Source: Streptomyces sp. WMMB 322 (GTDB lineage Bacteria > Actinomycetota > Actinomycetes > Streptomycetales > Streptomycetaceae). Taken from it: a stretch of 64,000 nt of DNA. The notes below the pieces were generated by a model. It did not search any database. It saw only the letters and a list, made by a program, of their open reading frames with translations, and was not told where the DNA came from. The translations under genes and the position numbers were made by a program. The stretch covers positions 248,001 to 312,000 of the forward strand of contig NZ_FMHI01000007.1 in assembly GCF_900090145.1 (NCBI RefSeq). Reading direction: 5' to 3'. Shown one piece after another: positions 51,506 through 60,234 of this stretch (positions are counted from its first letter, which is position 1; each line of letters opens with the position of its first letter).

Positions 51506-51816
51506 CGTGGGGAAACCCTCTCTCGGCCGGGGGTGACCAGCCACGCCCGCCGCTGTAGCGGCCAGTTCGCAATCAACTCGTTCGCGAGGCCGATGCCTCA
51601 ACGCTCGGGAGTCTCTTCGGCCGTGCGATCACCCGCCAGTCCCCCCGGGGAAAGGATGCTCAACTGTGATGTGACGGGCCGGATTCCGTTATACGAACAG
51701 AACAGGGCGACTATCGGAATCCGGTCAATGCGCGTGGACAACCACCCACCTGCGGTTCCGTGTAACAGGTGCCCTCGGCGGAAGTCCGGTTGCGTACCGA
51801 CCGGGCGGACGGGACG
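51506..51816. other. Promoter region of the peptide importer operon
   Basis: 311 bp without a gene, locally less GC-rich (51680-51730). On the minus strand TATAAC lies at 51692-51697 and could be a -10 box, but no convincing -35 is seen. It follows the SseB gene end at 51817, which has no obvious hairpin, so some readthrough is possible. Confidence 0.4.
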
Positions 51817-52575
51817 TCAGGTGCGGGGGTAGCCGTAACCGTGGCCCGGGGCGGCGTCGGCCGTCGGCACGTCACGGTCGAAGAAGGGCCGCGAATTGCG
51901 GCGCAGCCACATCGCCACCGGGTCGTAGTCGTCCGACATCGCGACGCTGGAGACCGGCAGCCCCTCCGGTACGGCCGCCACCGACTGACGCATCATCTGA
52001 TGCGCCGACTCCACGGCCTGCCGGTCCGTTCCGTACAGATCGAGACCGATCGCGAGATAGCCCGCGCCGAGCGCCGGCTGGACCCAGGCCCGGCGCAGGG
52101 AACGCACGGCGGGCGTGCGGTGTGCGTTCTGGCTGAGCAGCGCGTAGAACTGCGCGACGTCCAGGCTCGGTTCGCTGATGCGCAGCGGACCGGCGGGCAA
52201 CTGGTCCAGGCCGAGAGCGATGCGCCGCAGGTCGAGCCACGGGACGCCGACACCGCCGCCGGGGGCGTGCGGGTTGAGCCAGATCCCCCAGCGCTCCGGA
52301 AAGAGCGCGGAGGCGATCTCGCGGCCGCTGAGGATTTCGTGCGAGCGGTCCCAGCCGGAGGCGGCCAGCTCCTGGGCGGAGGTCACGCAGGGGGCGTAGC
52401 CGTACCCGCCGACCTCCATGTTTCCGTACTGGGCGTCGGGCGTGCCCGGACGCCCCTTCCACAGCAGCATCCACACTTCGCCGTCGGTGAGCGCATCGAG
52501 GAGCGCCTCATAGGTGTCGTACCTGCCCGGCGACACCTGCCCCAGCAGCTGCTCGACGCCTGCACCCGCGCTCAC
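51817..52575 (-). CDS. SseB family protein (first copy)
   Basis: 252 aa from GTG 52575 (AAGGGAAGG upstream). The C-terminal half (QPALGAGYLAIGLDLYGTD; VSSVAMSDDYDPVAMWLRR; FFDRD) matches the SseB C-terminal domain, named after an E. coli enhanced-serine-sensitivity protein. Its biochemical role is unknown; in actinobacteria similar proteins occur in pairs. It is followed by a second SseB-like gene upstream. The frame to 53061 runs over the neighbouring gene and is not used. Confidence 0.75.
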   Translation of the reverse strand: MSAGAGVEQLLGQVSPGRYDTYEALLDALTDGEVWMLLWKGRPGTPDAQYGNMEVGGYGYAPCVTSAQELAASGWDRSHEILSGREIASALFPERWGIWLNPHAPGGGVGVPWLDLRRIALGLDQLPAGPLRISEPSLDVAQFYALLSQNAHRTPAVRSLRRAWVQPALGAGYLAIGLDLYGTDRQAVESAHQMMRQSVAAVPEGLPVSSVAMSDDYDPVAMWLRRNSRPFFDRDVPTADAAPGHGYGYPRT

Positions 52576-52770
52576 CTGGCTGCCCTTCCCTTGGAACCGC
52601 GCCCCCCGGCCTCTGCGCTGCGGCAGGCAAGCGGGCGGACTTTCTCGATGATCTCTGCCGGGCCCGCGATCGCGGCCCTCCCCGTTCTCCCCGTCATCAA
52701 ACCAGCTTACGAGCAGGGACCGACATGGGGCGTCGTACTCAAGCGCTACGTCCTGGGGCGGAGCGTGCCC

Positions 52771-52830
52771 GGCACACCGGGACCTCGGTCGCGTGTGCAG
52801 ACCGGCACACCGGGACCTCAGTCGCGTGTG
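52771..52830. repeat. 33-bp tandem duplication at the 3' end of second sseB
   Basis: GGCACACCGGGACCTC plus RGTCGCGTGTG occurs at 52771 and 52804, two copies of a 33-bp period with one or two differences; the second copy overlaps the stop codon of the second SseB gene. Confidence 0.9.
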
Positions 52831-53588
52831 TAGAAGGGCCGCACACAGTGCCGCATCCAGTCGACGACCGGGTCCTGGGCCGCGTCCATCAGCACGAGCT
52901 GTACGGGCCACTTGATCTGGACGCGGCCCAGGGCACGCGCGAGCGCGTCGTGCGCGGCCTGGCGGCTGTCCGGATCGAGGTGGTCCAGTTCGATGCCGAC
53001 GAAGAGCGACGGCGCATCTCCCTCGGAGCTGGCGAGTGCGCGGCGGGCCGTCCGCATCCACGGCAGGGCCGCGAACTCACCGGCCGCGGCCACGAGGAAG
53101 TCCTGGGGCTCGTCCTGCCAGTCCGGCTCGAAGAGCCGCACCCGCGCTCCCCGCGCCACACCCCAAGAGGCCTGCTCATTGGGGGTGTTGGCACACAGCT
53201 CCATGACGGCCTCGGGCGGCAGCGGCATGCCGACGGTGCCCTCCGGGTTCACGGCGATGCCCACCTGCGGCGGCAGCCCGCGCGCGAATTCGCGGGCGGG
53301 CGCGACGGTGAAGGACATGTGGCCGCCCACGACCTGGAGGAACTGCTGCTCGGAGCTGAAGACCGGGACGTAGACACCACCGTTCAGATTGACGGTCGGC
53401 AGGTCCAGTTCGGGGCTGTCGGGGCCGCCGCCCTCGGGCAGCGGTACCCACACGCTGCTGCGTTTGAGCACCTCCAGCAGCCGCGCGCCGGCGCCCGGCA
53501 CTTCGAGGGAGGCGGCGAGGGCCTCCTCCAGCTCGTTGCCGGGCCAGCCTCCGCCATGGCCCGGTCCGTACTGCTGAGGAATGGTCAT
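52818..53588 (-). CDS. SseB family protein (second copy)
   Basis: 256 aa from ATG 53588. It has the N-terminal SseB domain (VYVPVFSSEQQFLQVVGG) and a C-terminal domain like its neighbour (APSLFVGIELDHLDPDSR; WMRHCVRPFYTRD). The PFYTRD end is shared in type with the PFFDRD segment of the first copy. Function unknown. The two genes probably share a transcript, but 242 bp separate them. Confidence 0.78.
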   Translation of the reverse strand: MTIPQQYGPGHGGGWPGNELEEALAASLEVPGAGARLLEVLKRSSVWVPLPEGGGPDSPELDLPTVNLNGGVYVPVFSSEQQFLQVVGGHMSFTVAPAREFARGLPPQVGIAVNPEGTVGMPLPPEAVMELCANTPNEQASWGVARGARVRLFEPDWQDEPQDFLVAAAGEFAALPWMRTARRALASSEGDAPSLFVGIELDHLDPDSRQAAHDALARALGRVQIKWPVQLVLMDAAQDPVVDWMRHCVRPFYTRD

Positions 53589-53879
53589 GGCGGTAACCCT
53601 AGTTGTGTTCTCCCGGGACGCCGGCGACGGGTGACGTGGTGGTGGGCCTGCGCGGGGGAAGCGTCTTCCGGTTCCGGACCGTTTCCCGGCCGGCGCCCTC
53701 CCTGCATGGCTGGTATGCCCGGAAGGCCGGGCTTGCTCCGGGTGGCGCCGCGTGAGCTCCGGGAGGAAGAGGGCGTCGACGGCGGCCGATTGCACCCGGA
53801 GGGTGGGCGCCTGCGGAGACACTCGACGCGCTCCCAGGAGGAATCCGAGGGGAGGGGCGGTGAGGGCGGCCCGCCTCGT
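53589..53879. other. Intergenic region between phosphatase and SseB genes
   Basis: About 290 bp without a gene (328 bp including the hairpin). It probably holds the promoter of the SseB genes. A weak open frame reading through is antisense-like and lacks a start signal. Confidence 0.4.
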
Positions 53880-53906
53880 GCCCGGGAGGACGTGCTGCTC
53901 CCGGGC
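53880..53906 (-). terminator. Terminator of the kai operon
   Basis: GCCCGGGAG (53880-53888) pairs perfectly with CTCCCGGGC (53898-53906), 10 bp after the phosphatase stop. Confidence 0.7.
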
Positions 53907-53916
53907 GGACGTACTG

Positions 53917-54969
53917 CTATTGCGGGGCGCTTCCGTCGTACGGGTGGGCAGGCATCCGGAGGGCGAGGATGGCGATGTCGTCGTGGCCGTCGCCGGGGTG
54001 CTGGTCGGCGAGGGTCCGGCACAGCTCGTCCAGCGGCAGGCGGACGCTGCGGCCGGCGATCGCGGCGAGGGAGGCGAGACCCACGTCGATGGACTGGTCG
54101 GGCCGTTCGACGAGGCCGTCGGTGAAGAAGACGACGGTGGCTCCCCCGGGCAGGGAGCGGATGCCGTCGGAGCGGGGCCGACTGGGATCGACGCCGAGTG
54201 GCAGGCCGGGCTCGGTGTGCAGGTACTCGGCCGCGCCGACGGGTGTGAGCAGCAGCGGCGGGAGGTGGCCTGCGCTGCTCCACACCAGCCGCCAGCCGTC
54301 GCGGCCCGGCTCGACGCGGGACACGCATGCGGTGGTGATCGGGTTGTCGATGCTCGCGCGCAGCGCCCAGTCGAGCCTGGTCAGCACAGAGCTTGGCGGG
54401 GTGGGCCGGTCGTAGAGCAAGGCGTGCAGCATGTTGCGGATCTGGGCCATCGCGGCTGCGGCACGCAGGCTGTGCCCGGCGACGTCGCCGATCACGGCGC
54501 CGACGGCGCCGCCGGGCAGCGGGAGCGCGTCATACCAGTCACCGCCCAGACGCTCGGCCGCGGGCCGGTAGTCGACTGCCGCCTGGAAAGGGGCCAGGTC
54601 CGGCAGCGTCGGCAGCAGCATCCGCTGGAAGGCGAGCCACCGGGACGTGACGTCCCGCAGCGAGACGACACGCAGGGGATAGCCGTTCGTGGATGCCGCG
54701 CTGACGCGCATCTCGACGACTCTGACGCCGCCCCCGGGCTGCGTCAGCTCCACGTCTGCCGACTGACCGGCCACGATCGGGAAGCCGAACGGAGCATCCA
54801 GCAGATCCCCGGCGGGACGGCCGAACAGCTCTGTCGCGGCTGGATTGCACAGCCGGACGATCCCCTGTTCGTCCACGGCGATGATCCCGTCGGCGGACGC
54901 GGAGATGACCATGTCGATGAGTTCGTCTCCGAGCCCGCCGGCCCCGCCTCCCGACTCGTCTCTCGTCAT
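53917..54969 (-). CDS. PAS-SpoIIE (PP2C-type) serine phosphatase of the kai cassette
   Basis: 350 aa from ATG 54969. A PAS domain (residues ~15-110, ISASADGIIAVDEQGIVRLCN) is followed by a short linker and a SpoIIE-type PP2C domain. Metal-binding motifs are intact: LGGDWYDALPL, IGDVAGHSLRAAA, FFTDGLVE and GHDDIAILALRM. No HATPase anti-sigma or receiver domain. It starts 13 bp after kaiC, and a hairpin follows. SpoIIE phosphatases dephosphorylate anti-anti-sigma proteins; here the substrate could be such a protein or KaiC itself (inference). Confidence 0.9.
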   Translation of the reverse strand: MTRDESGGGAGGLGDELIDMVISASADGIIAVDEQGIVRLCNPAATELFGRPAGDLLDAPFGFPIVAGQSADVELTQPGGGVRVVEMRVSAASTNGYPLRVVSLRDVTSRWLAFQRMLLPTLPDLAPFQAAVDYRPAAERLGGDWYDALPLPGGAVGAVIGDVAGHSLRAAAAMAQIRNMLHALLYDRPTPPSSVLTRLDWALRASIDNPITTACVSRVEPGRDGWRLVWSSAGHLPPLLLTPVGAAEYLHTEPGLPLGVDPSRPRSDGIRSLPGGATVVFFTDGLVERPDQSIDVGLASLAAIAGRSVRLPLDELCRTLADQHPGDGHDDIAILALRMPAHPYDGSAPQ

Positions 54970-54982
54970 GGGTCTCCACCAC

Positions 54983-56485
54983 TCAGATATCGCCGATGAC
55001 ACCGGGCCACGGTGGCGCGTCCAGGCCGGCGGCTTCCATTTCCTCGACGCTGGCGATCGGGTCGCCGATGTGCATACCTTCCGAATCAATGGTGATCTGG
55101 CGCACGGCCTCGTCGTGGGCCGAGCCGCGGTTCTGCACGACGGCCACGGTGCGCTTGATCATCCCGGCGGCCTGGAAGTACCGCAGCGCGATGGTGACGT
55201 CGGTGAGGCTGGCCAGTTCGCGCGCGATCGACGGGGTCTGCACCGGTGTGAAGCGGCTGATGGGTGCGGAGGTGAACAGCGTGGTGATGCGGCGCTCGCG
55301 GACGACCGCACCCAATGCGATCACCAGGTCGAGCAGCGCTCTGGGCGTGCCGATGCGTTCCAGTGCTGACAGGGTGTCGATGACCAGGCGGTGGGGCTGG
55401 AAATCCATCACAGCCCGCCTGATCCGGATGAAGTAGTCCTCCAAGGCGGCCACTTCCGGGTAGTCGCACACCACCTTCAACTGGCCGGCTTCCTCCTGGG
55501 CCTCCAGGTCGATTCCCCAGCCGGCGGCGTTGCGCCTCATCTGCTCGCGGGTCTCGTCGAAGGTGAACCCCAAGCAGCGCTCCCCCGCTGCGACACCTTC
55601 GTCCAGGAACTTCAGGCTGGTCAGTGTCTTGCCGGACCCGGAGGGCCCGGACAGCAGGACGACGGCGTCCCGGTAGAACCCGCCGCCGCACATCCGGTCC
55701 AGTCCGGAGTTGCCCGAGGACACGCGGGTACTGGAGGCGGTCGTGGACGGCATACCGAGGAACGCGAGGGGGATGACGACGAACCCTTCGTGCGGGTCGA
55801 TGGTGAAGAGCCATTCCCCTGTGCGGTGCGGGGCACCGCGGAACTTGACGATCTCGACGGTCCGGCGCCGACGCTCCCCGACCAGCACATTGCGCAGGAT
55901 GATCACGTTGTCGACGACGAACTCCTCGACTCCGTACCGGGATACGCCGTCGTACTCACTGGTCCGCTCGGCTGTGATGACCGAGGTGACCCCCAGTGAG
56001 TTCAGTGCGGCGGCGAGCCTGTGGCTCTCCCGGCGGACGATCCCGGCGTCGGCGAACCGGGCGAAGACGGCCCCCAGCGAGTCCAGCGCCACCCGTGAGG
56101 CGCCGATCCGGCGGACCGCGTGCTCGATGCGGGACGTCAGCGCGCCGAAATCGTAGGCCCCGATGACGGCGGCTTCCTCGTCCTTGCTCTCCGCGGCGTC
56201 GACGAACACCCACTTCCCCTCGGCTTCCCATTGCTCGATCGGAAAGCCCAGCGAGACGAAGTTGCGGCGGATCGCCGCCGGCGGCTCCTCGAAAGTGACG
56301 AACACCCCCGGCTGGTCGAATTTCGCGATGCCGCGGGCCAGGAACTCCCCGGCAAAGATCGTCTTGCCGCTGCCGGTCGTGCCCGTGACCAGGGTCGGCC
56401 TGCCTGACGGCAACCCCCCGATCGCCACCTGGTCGAACCCGTTGATCCCGGTGGGAACCCGCTCGATCGCATCGGTTTCAAGCAC
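54983..56485 (-). CDS. kaiC: KaiC-like double-ATPase clock protein
   Basis: 500 aa from GTG 56485 (GGAGG 7 bases upstream), full KaiC length. Duplicated RecA-like domains: CI with Walker A GTTGSGKT (35-42) and catalytic glutamates in FVTFEEPP; CII with Walker A GPSGSGKT (280-287), FTFDETREQ and VIDTLSALERIG. Sequence follows cyanobacterial KaiC closely (RYGVEEFVVDNVIILRNVL; CGGGFYRDAVVL). Aligning on the following TD and on RGSxHD, the CII phosphosites Ser431/Thr432 correspond to Ala425/Ser426 here, so the phosphorylation cycle should differ. It overlaps kaiB by 8 bases and precedes the PAS-SpoIIE gene. No kaiA is present. Confidence 0.95.
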   Translation of the reverse strand: MLETDAIERVPTGINGFDQVAIGGLPSGRPTLVTGTTGSGKTIFAGEFLARGIAKFDQPGVFVTFEEPPAAIRRNFVSLGFPIEQWEAEGKWVFVDAAESKDEEAAVIGAYDFGALTSRIEHAVRRIGASRVALDSLGAVFARFADAGIVRRESHRLAAALNSLGVTSVITAERTSEYDGVSRYGVEEFVVDNVIILRNVLVGERRRRTVEIVKFRGAPHRTGEWLFTIDPHEGFVVIPLAFLGMPSTTASSTRVSSGNSGLDRMCGGGFYRDAVVLLSGPSGSGKTLTSLKFLDEGVAAGERCLGFTFDETREQMRRNAAGWGIDLEAQEEAGQLKVVCDYPEVAALEDYFIRIRRAVMDFQPHRLVIDTLSALERIGTPRALLDLVIALGAVVRERRITTLFTSAPISRFTPVQTPSIARELASLTDVTIALRYFQAAGMIKRTVAVVQNRGSAHDEAVRQITIDSEGMHIGDPIASVEEMEAAGLDAPPWPGVIGDI

Positions 56486-56795
56486 CGCCCGCCTCCTTCT
56501 CCGCCCGGCTTCCCGGCGGCTCGTCCGGCAGACCCAACGCAAGTGCGACCCTCGGCGGGTCGGACAAGTCCCCGATCACCCGAAGCTCCGGCAGCGGCAG
56601 ATGCCTGACCACAGTCGGGGTGGCCAGGATCCGCTGCTCCTCCGCCAGGCCGGGCCTGGCCACCACGTCCACCACTTCCAACTCGTAGCCGCCCGGCAGC
56701 CGGGCCCGGGCCAGCGCACGCAGATTCGCCTCCGCAGCGCGGGAGCGCTCCGAGTGCCCGGCCACATACAGGCAGAAGGCGTAGCTCGTCGTCAC
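56478..56795 (-). CDS. kaiB: KaiB-like thioredoxin-fold clock protein
   Basis: 105 aa, normal KaiB size. SYAFCLYVAGHSERS at the start, the EVVDVVARPGLAEEQRILATP block and IGDLSDPPRVALALGLP at the end match KaiB very well. KaiB switches fold and binds the CI ring of KaiC. GTG 56795 is the start, with GGGCGGAC just upstream. Its stop lies inside kaiC, so the two are translated together. First gene of kaiB-kaiC-phosphatase. Confidence 0.95.
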   Translation of the reverse strand: MTTSYAFCLYVAGHSERSRAAEANLRALARARLPGGYELEVVDVVARPGLAEEQRILATPTVVRHLPLPELRVIGDLSDPPRVALALGLPDEPPGSRAEKEAGGA

Positions 56796-57219
56796 TCGTC
56801 CGCCCCCTCAGGGGGCGGCGCGGGAGGCACAGGTTCCGCTGCCCGGTCACCGCGACCCGCGCCGCAGCCGCGCCCCCGCTCTCCAGTGACATCCATCCAG
56901 GCACCTGCCCTTGCCAGTCCGGGTAGCACCCGGGAGCTTCACCAGAAAGAACACGACGCGCGGCCCGTACCCGAGGCAGACGTGCGGGCGCCGACAGAGC
57001 CCTCTCAGCGCCCGCCGTCCTCTCGCCATGACGCCGGTGGACACGAAAGCCGCCCGTCGGCGGCTGCCCCGCCCTGACAACATCGCACGGCATGACACCC
57101 GGCGCGAGCAGGGAGCAGCCATGCCGGTACCCCGCGCCGGTCGCGCGCCTCCGGCAGGCACCCCCCGTCTCGCGCCTCCGGCCCCGCGCCGGTCTCACGC
57201 CTCCGGCGCGGGGGCGCGG
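56796..57219. other. Gene-free region upstream of kaiB
   Basis: 424 bp. Frames of 104 and ~350 aa cross it but show no domain or ribosome site. Near the right end a GC-rich unit (CGCGCCGGTCnCnCGCCTCCGG) is repeated about 51 bp apart (57133 and 57184). GCGCCGG...CCGGCGC there forms a hairpin likely terminating the upstream kinase-like gene. The kai promoter must lie in this region. Confidence 0.45.
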
Positions 57220-58011
57220 CTACTCGAACGCCATGCCCACGAGGGCGCCCGCTGCCCGGCGGTCCAGGAGGACCACCGACTCGCAACCACGCGGCAGCCG
57301 CCCCGCCTCCGCGTTCGCGATCAGCCGCCGCACCGCCTTGCGGTGGCGCATGAAGGCGTAGCCGGAGACGGTGCGCCCGCGCTCGGCCTGGCCGCGCAGC
57401 GCCGTCGCCGGCGGTACGTCCAACAGGACGAGGTGAAGGGCCCTGCCGCGCCGCAGGGCGTCCCGGCCGAGCCAGTTGCGCACCCACGCCTGGCTGCCGC
57501 AGTCGTGCACGACGACGCTCGCACCGGAGGAGAGCGCCCGCCGCAGCCCCGCGTAGTGCGCGACGCGGGCGAGGGGCCGGTACACCGCATAGGGCAGCCA
57601 GCGCGGCAGCGCGGCCGCCCAGCGCTCGCGCACGTCCTGGGAGTCGACGCGGCGGACGGCGTCCTGGAGGCCGAGGACGCGCCGGATCAGCGTCGACTTG
57701 CCGCTGCCGGGAAGGCCGGAGACCACGACGCGGTCGCCCGTGGGGTACCGCAGCGTGCACCGGGCTGCCGTTCCGCGGAGATCGACGGAGGCGGCCGGGG
57801 GGAGTGAGGCCGCAGGAACTGCCGCGGCAGCCCTCCCGACGGCCGCGGGATCCTCTTCCGGCGCCGCCGCCGGCGCGGATGCCGCCGCCTGAGCCGGAAT
57901 CGCCGCAGGAACCACCGCCGGGGCCGCAGCGTCGGCAGCGTCTCTGGCCTGGCCGGGGGGCGAGTACGCCCAGCCGGTCACGGTCGCGTACGCACTGCGC
58001 AGGCTGCCCAC
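57220..58011 (-). CDS. P-loop AAA/zeta-kinase-like ATPase
   Basis: 263 aa from GTG 58011 (GGAGGGG ~10 bases upstream). The first ~60 residues are Ala/Pro-rich. Then VVVSGLPGSGKSTLIRR (Walker A, ~residue 100), a Q/DVRERW segment and VVHDCGSQAWVRNWL, the pattern of small metabolite or zeta-toxin-like kinases. The LVLLDVPPATALRGQAERGR block resembles the base-lid region of such kinases. Substrate unknown. It is divergent from the gcv riboswitch and upstream of the kai cassette. Confidence 0.8.
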   Translation of the reverse strand: MGSLRSAYATVTGWAYSPPGQARDAADAAAPAVVPAAIPAQAAASAPAAAPEEDPAAVGRAAAAVPAASLPPAASVDLRGTAARCTLRYPTGDRVVVSGLPGSGKSTLIRRVLGLQDAVRRVDSQDVRERWAAALPRWLPYAVYRPLARVAHYAGLRRALSSGASVVVHDCGSQAWVRNWLGRDALRRGRALHLVLLDVPPATALRGQAERGRTVSGYAFMRHRKAVRRLIANAEAGRLPRGCESVVLLDRRAAGALVGMAFE

Positions 58012-58186
58012 CTGATCGCCCCTCCCCGGAGATGACCGCCGTCCCGGCGGCCTTCTCAGAGAGTGTCAAGGAACGGTAATGCGCAGCAAGGCGGCCTCCC
58101 CGCCCGGTGCGGTACGCACCGTCGACGGTGCTGCGCCGCCGTGCCATGATGAGCGGGCCAGCCAACTGCATACCGGCCGTTTGAAT

Positions 58187-58405
58187 CCACGCGGGAGAGT
58201 TCCCGGCCGTGCGCGCAGCGCGGTCCCGCCGGGGCGCCGAAGGAGCAAGTCCTCCCTTGAATCTCTCAGGCACCGATACCGCGCAGGACGAGGCAGATCT
58301 GAAAAGCGGGCCGCCCACGGGCGGCTCCACCCACGGTGCAAGCCGCCGCCCGTGCACAAGGGCTCGCGGCGAACCTCTCAGGTTCCGATGACAGATGGGG
58401 AGGAC
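58187..58405 (+). ncRNA. Tandem glycine riboswitch (gcvT RNA)
   Basis: Two glycine aptamers in tandem: the first contains GCGGGAGAG, GCCGAAGGAGCAA and GAATCTCTCAGGCACCGATA; the second contains CGGTGCAAGCC, CGAACCTCTCAGGTTCCGAT and GACAGATGGGGAGG. These are the conserved glycine-riboswitch cores. It ends ~30 bp before the gcvT start and should activate the glycine-cleavage genes when glycine is high. P1 of the second aptamer lies close to the ribosome site. Confidence 0.96.
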
Positions 58406-58435
58406 ATCCGCGTCACCGAGTCACGGGAGCCTGAC

Positions 58436-59590
58436 ATGAGCGACACCGACAGCGGGACCACCGGCAGCGGTCCCCGCACCACCGCCCTCGACGCAGTACA
58501 CCGCGCGCTCGGCGCGACGATGACCGACTTCGCCGGCTGGGACATGCCCCTGCGCTACGGCAGCGAGCGGGACGAGCACGTCGCCGTGCGCACGCGTGCG
58601 GGCCTCTTCGACCTCTCGCACATGGGCGAGATCACCGTCACCGGGCGGCAGGCGGGCGAACTGCTCGACTACGCGCTGGTGGGCAACCTCTCCCGGCTGG
58701 CCGTCGGACGTGCCCGCTACACCATGCTGTGCGACGCCTCGGGCGGCATCCTCGACGACCTGATCGTCTACCGCACCGGCGAGGAGACGTACATGGTCGT
58801 CGCCAACGCCTCGAACGCGCAGACCGTGCTGGACGCGCTGCGTGAACGCAGCGCCGGCTTCGGCGCCGAGGTGCGCGACGACCGGGACGCATACGCGCTG
58901 ATCGCCGTGCAGGGCCCGGAGGCCGCCGGCATCCTCAAGGGCCTCACGGACGCCGACCTGGACGGGCTGAAGTACTACGCGGGGCTGCCCGGCACCGTCG
59001 CCGGACGGGACGCGCTGATCGCCCGTACGGGATACACCGGCGAGGACGGCTTCGAACTGTTCGTCTCCCCCGCCGACGCCGTCGCCGTCTGGGAGGCGCT
59101 CACCGGGGCGGGAGCCCCCGCAGGCCTCGTGCCCTGCGGGCTCAGCTGCCGTGACACGCTGCGCCTCGAGGCCGGGATGCCGCTGTACGGGCACGAACTG
59201 ACCACCCGGACAACGCCGTTCGACGCGGGCATGGGCCGGATCGTGAAGTTCGAGAAGACCACCAACGACGGCGCCTTCGTCGGGCGCGAGCCGCTGGAGG
59301 CCGCCGCCGCCCGCGCGGAGACGGCGCCGCCGCGCAAGCTCGTCGGCCTCGTCGCGGAAGGCCGCCGCGTGCCGCGTGCCGGGTACGACGTGGTCTCCGC
59401 CGCGGACGGTTCGGTGATCGGCGAGGTGACGTCGGGGGCGCCGTCGCCCACTCTCGGCAGGCCCATCGCCATCGCGTACGTCGACCCGGCGTACGCGGAG
59501 CCCGGCACCGAGGGTGTCGCGGTGGACATCCGCGGCAGCCACGAGCCGTACGAGGTCGTGGCTCTCCCCTTCTACAAGCGGCAACGCTGA
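58436..59590 (+). CDS. gcvT: Glycine cleavage system aminomethyltransferase (T protein)
   Basis: 384 aa from ATG 58436 (GGGAG 6 bases upstream). T protein passes the methylene of the lipoyl-bound aminomethyl group to tetrahydrofolate and releases ammonia. Seen: FAGWDMPLRYGS near residue 31, FDLSHMGEI (aspartate at ~60), GYTGEDGFELFV and the C-terminal barrel GRPIAIAYVD. Full length. Directly downstream of the glycine riboswitch; gcvH and glyA follow, gcvP is not in the window. Confidence 0.97.
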   Translation: MSDTDSGTTGSGPRTTALDAVHRALGATMTDFAGWDMPLRYGSERDEHVAVRTRAGLFDLSHMGEITVTGRQAGELLDYALVGNLSRLAVGRARYTMLCDASGGILDDLIVYRTGEETYMVVANASNAQTVLDALRERSAGFGAEVRDDRDAYALIAVQGPEAAGILKGLTDADLDGLKYYAGLPGTVAGRDALIARTGYTGEDGFELFVSPADAVAVWEALTGAGAPAGLVPCGLSCRDTLRLEAGMPLYGHELTTRTTPFDAGMGRIVKFEKTTNDGAFVGREPLEAAAARAETAPPRKLVGLVAEGRRVPRAGYDVVSAADGSVIGEVTSGAPSPTLGRPIAIAYVDPAYAEPGTEGVAVDIRGSHEPYEVVALPFYKRQR

Positions 59591-59725
59591 CAAGGACGCC
59601 GGCGGCAGGACCCGGACCGGCTCCGGGCGCCGGGCCGCGCGTGCCCCGCGCCGTTCGACGTGTCCTGCGTCCCACTGACCAAGACTGATTCCCTCCGTCC
59701 CCCTCTCATCCAGGAGAATCGCACC

Positions 59726-60106
59726 ATGAGCAACCCGCAGCAGCTGCGCTACAGCAAGGAGCACGAGTGGCTGTCGGACGCCGACGACGGCGTCTCGACC
59801 GTCGGCATCACGGCGCACGCCGCCGACGCGCTCGGCGATGTCGTCTTCGTCCAGCTTCCCGAGGCCGGGGACACGGTCACCGCGGGCGAGCCCTGCGGCG
59901 AACTGGAGTCGACCAAGTCGGTCAGCGACCTCTACGCGCCGGTCTCCGGCGAGATCACCGAGATCAACCAGGATGTCGTCGACGACCCGGCGCTGGTCAA
60001 CTCCGCCCCGTTCGAGGGCGGCTGGCTGTTCAAGGTGCGCGTCACGGGCGAGCCGGAGGGCCTGCTGACGGCAGACGAGTACGCCTCGTTCGCCGCCGGA
60101 AGCTGA
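59726..60106 (+). CDS. gcvH: Glycine cleavage system H protein
   Basis: 126 aa from ATG 59726 (CAGGAGA upstream). The lipoylated Lys is in [20 protein letters not shown]-type [10 protein letters not shown] opening and [14 protein letters not shown] are typical. Carries the aminomethyl group between P, T and L proteins. 135 bp after gcvT. Confidence 0.97.
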   Translation: MSNPQQLRYSKEHEWLSDADDGVSTVGITAHAADALGDVVFVQLPEAGDTVTAGEPCGELESTKSVSDLYAPVSGEITEINQDVVDDPALVNSAPFEGGWLFKVRVTGEPEGLLTADEYASFAAGS

Positions 60107-60234
60107 CCCCGGGCCGGCGAGGGCCGGCCTCCACGCCCGGAGCCGCGACGAGCGGCCCCCTTCGACCGAGCAGCACCACCGAACGCCGTATGTCCGCCAA
60201 TGTGCCCGACCGGCCTGCCACCAGGGATGGTTCC

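Noticed and set aside
56137..57198. 353-aa frame across kaiB and its upstream region
   Set aside because: It is in a different frame from kaiB and kaiC, both of which have unmistakable motifs.
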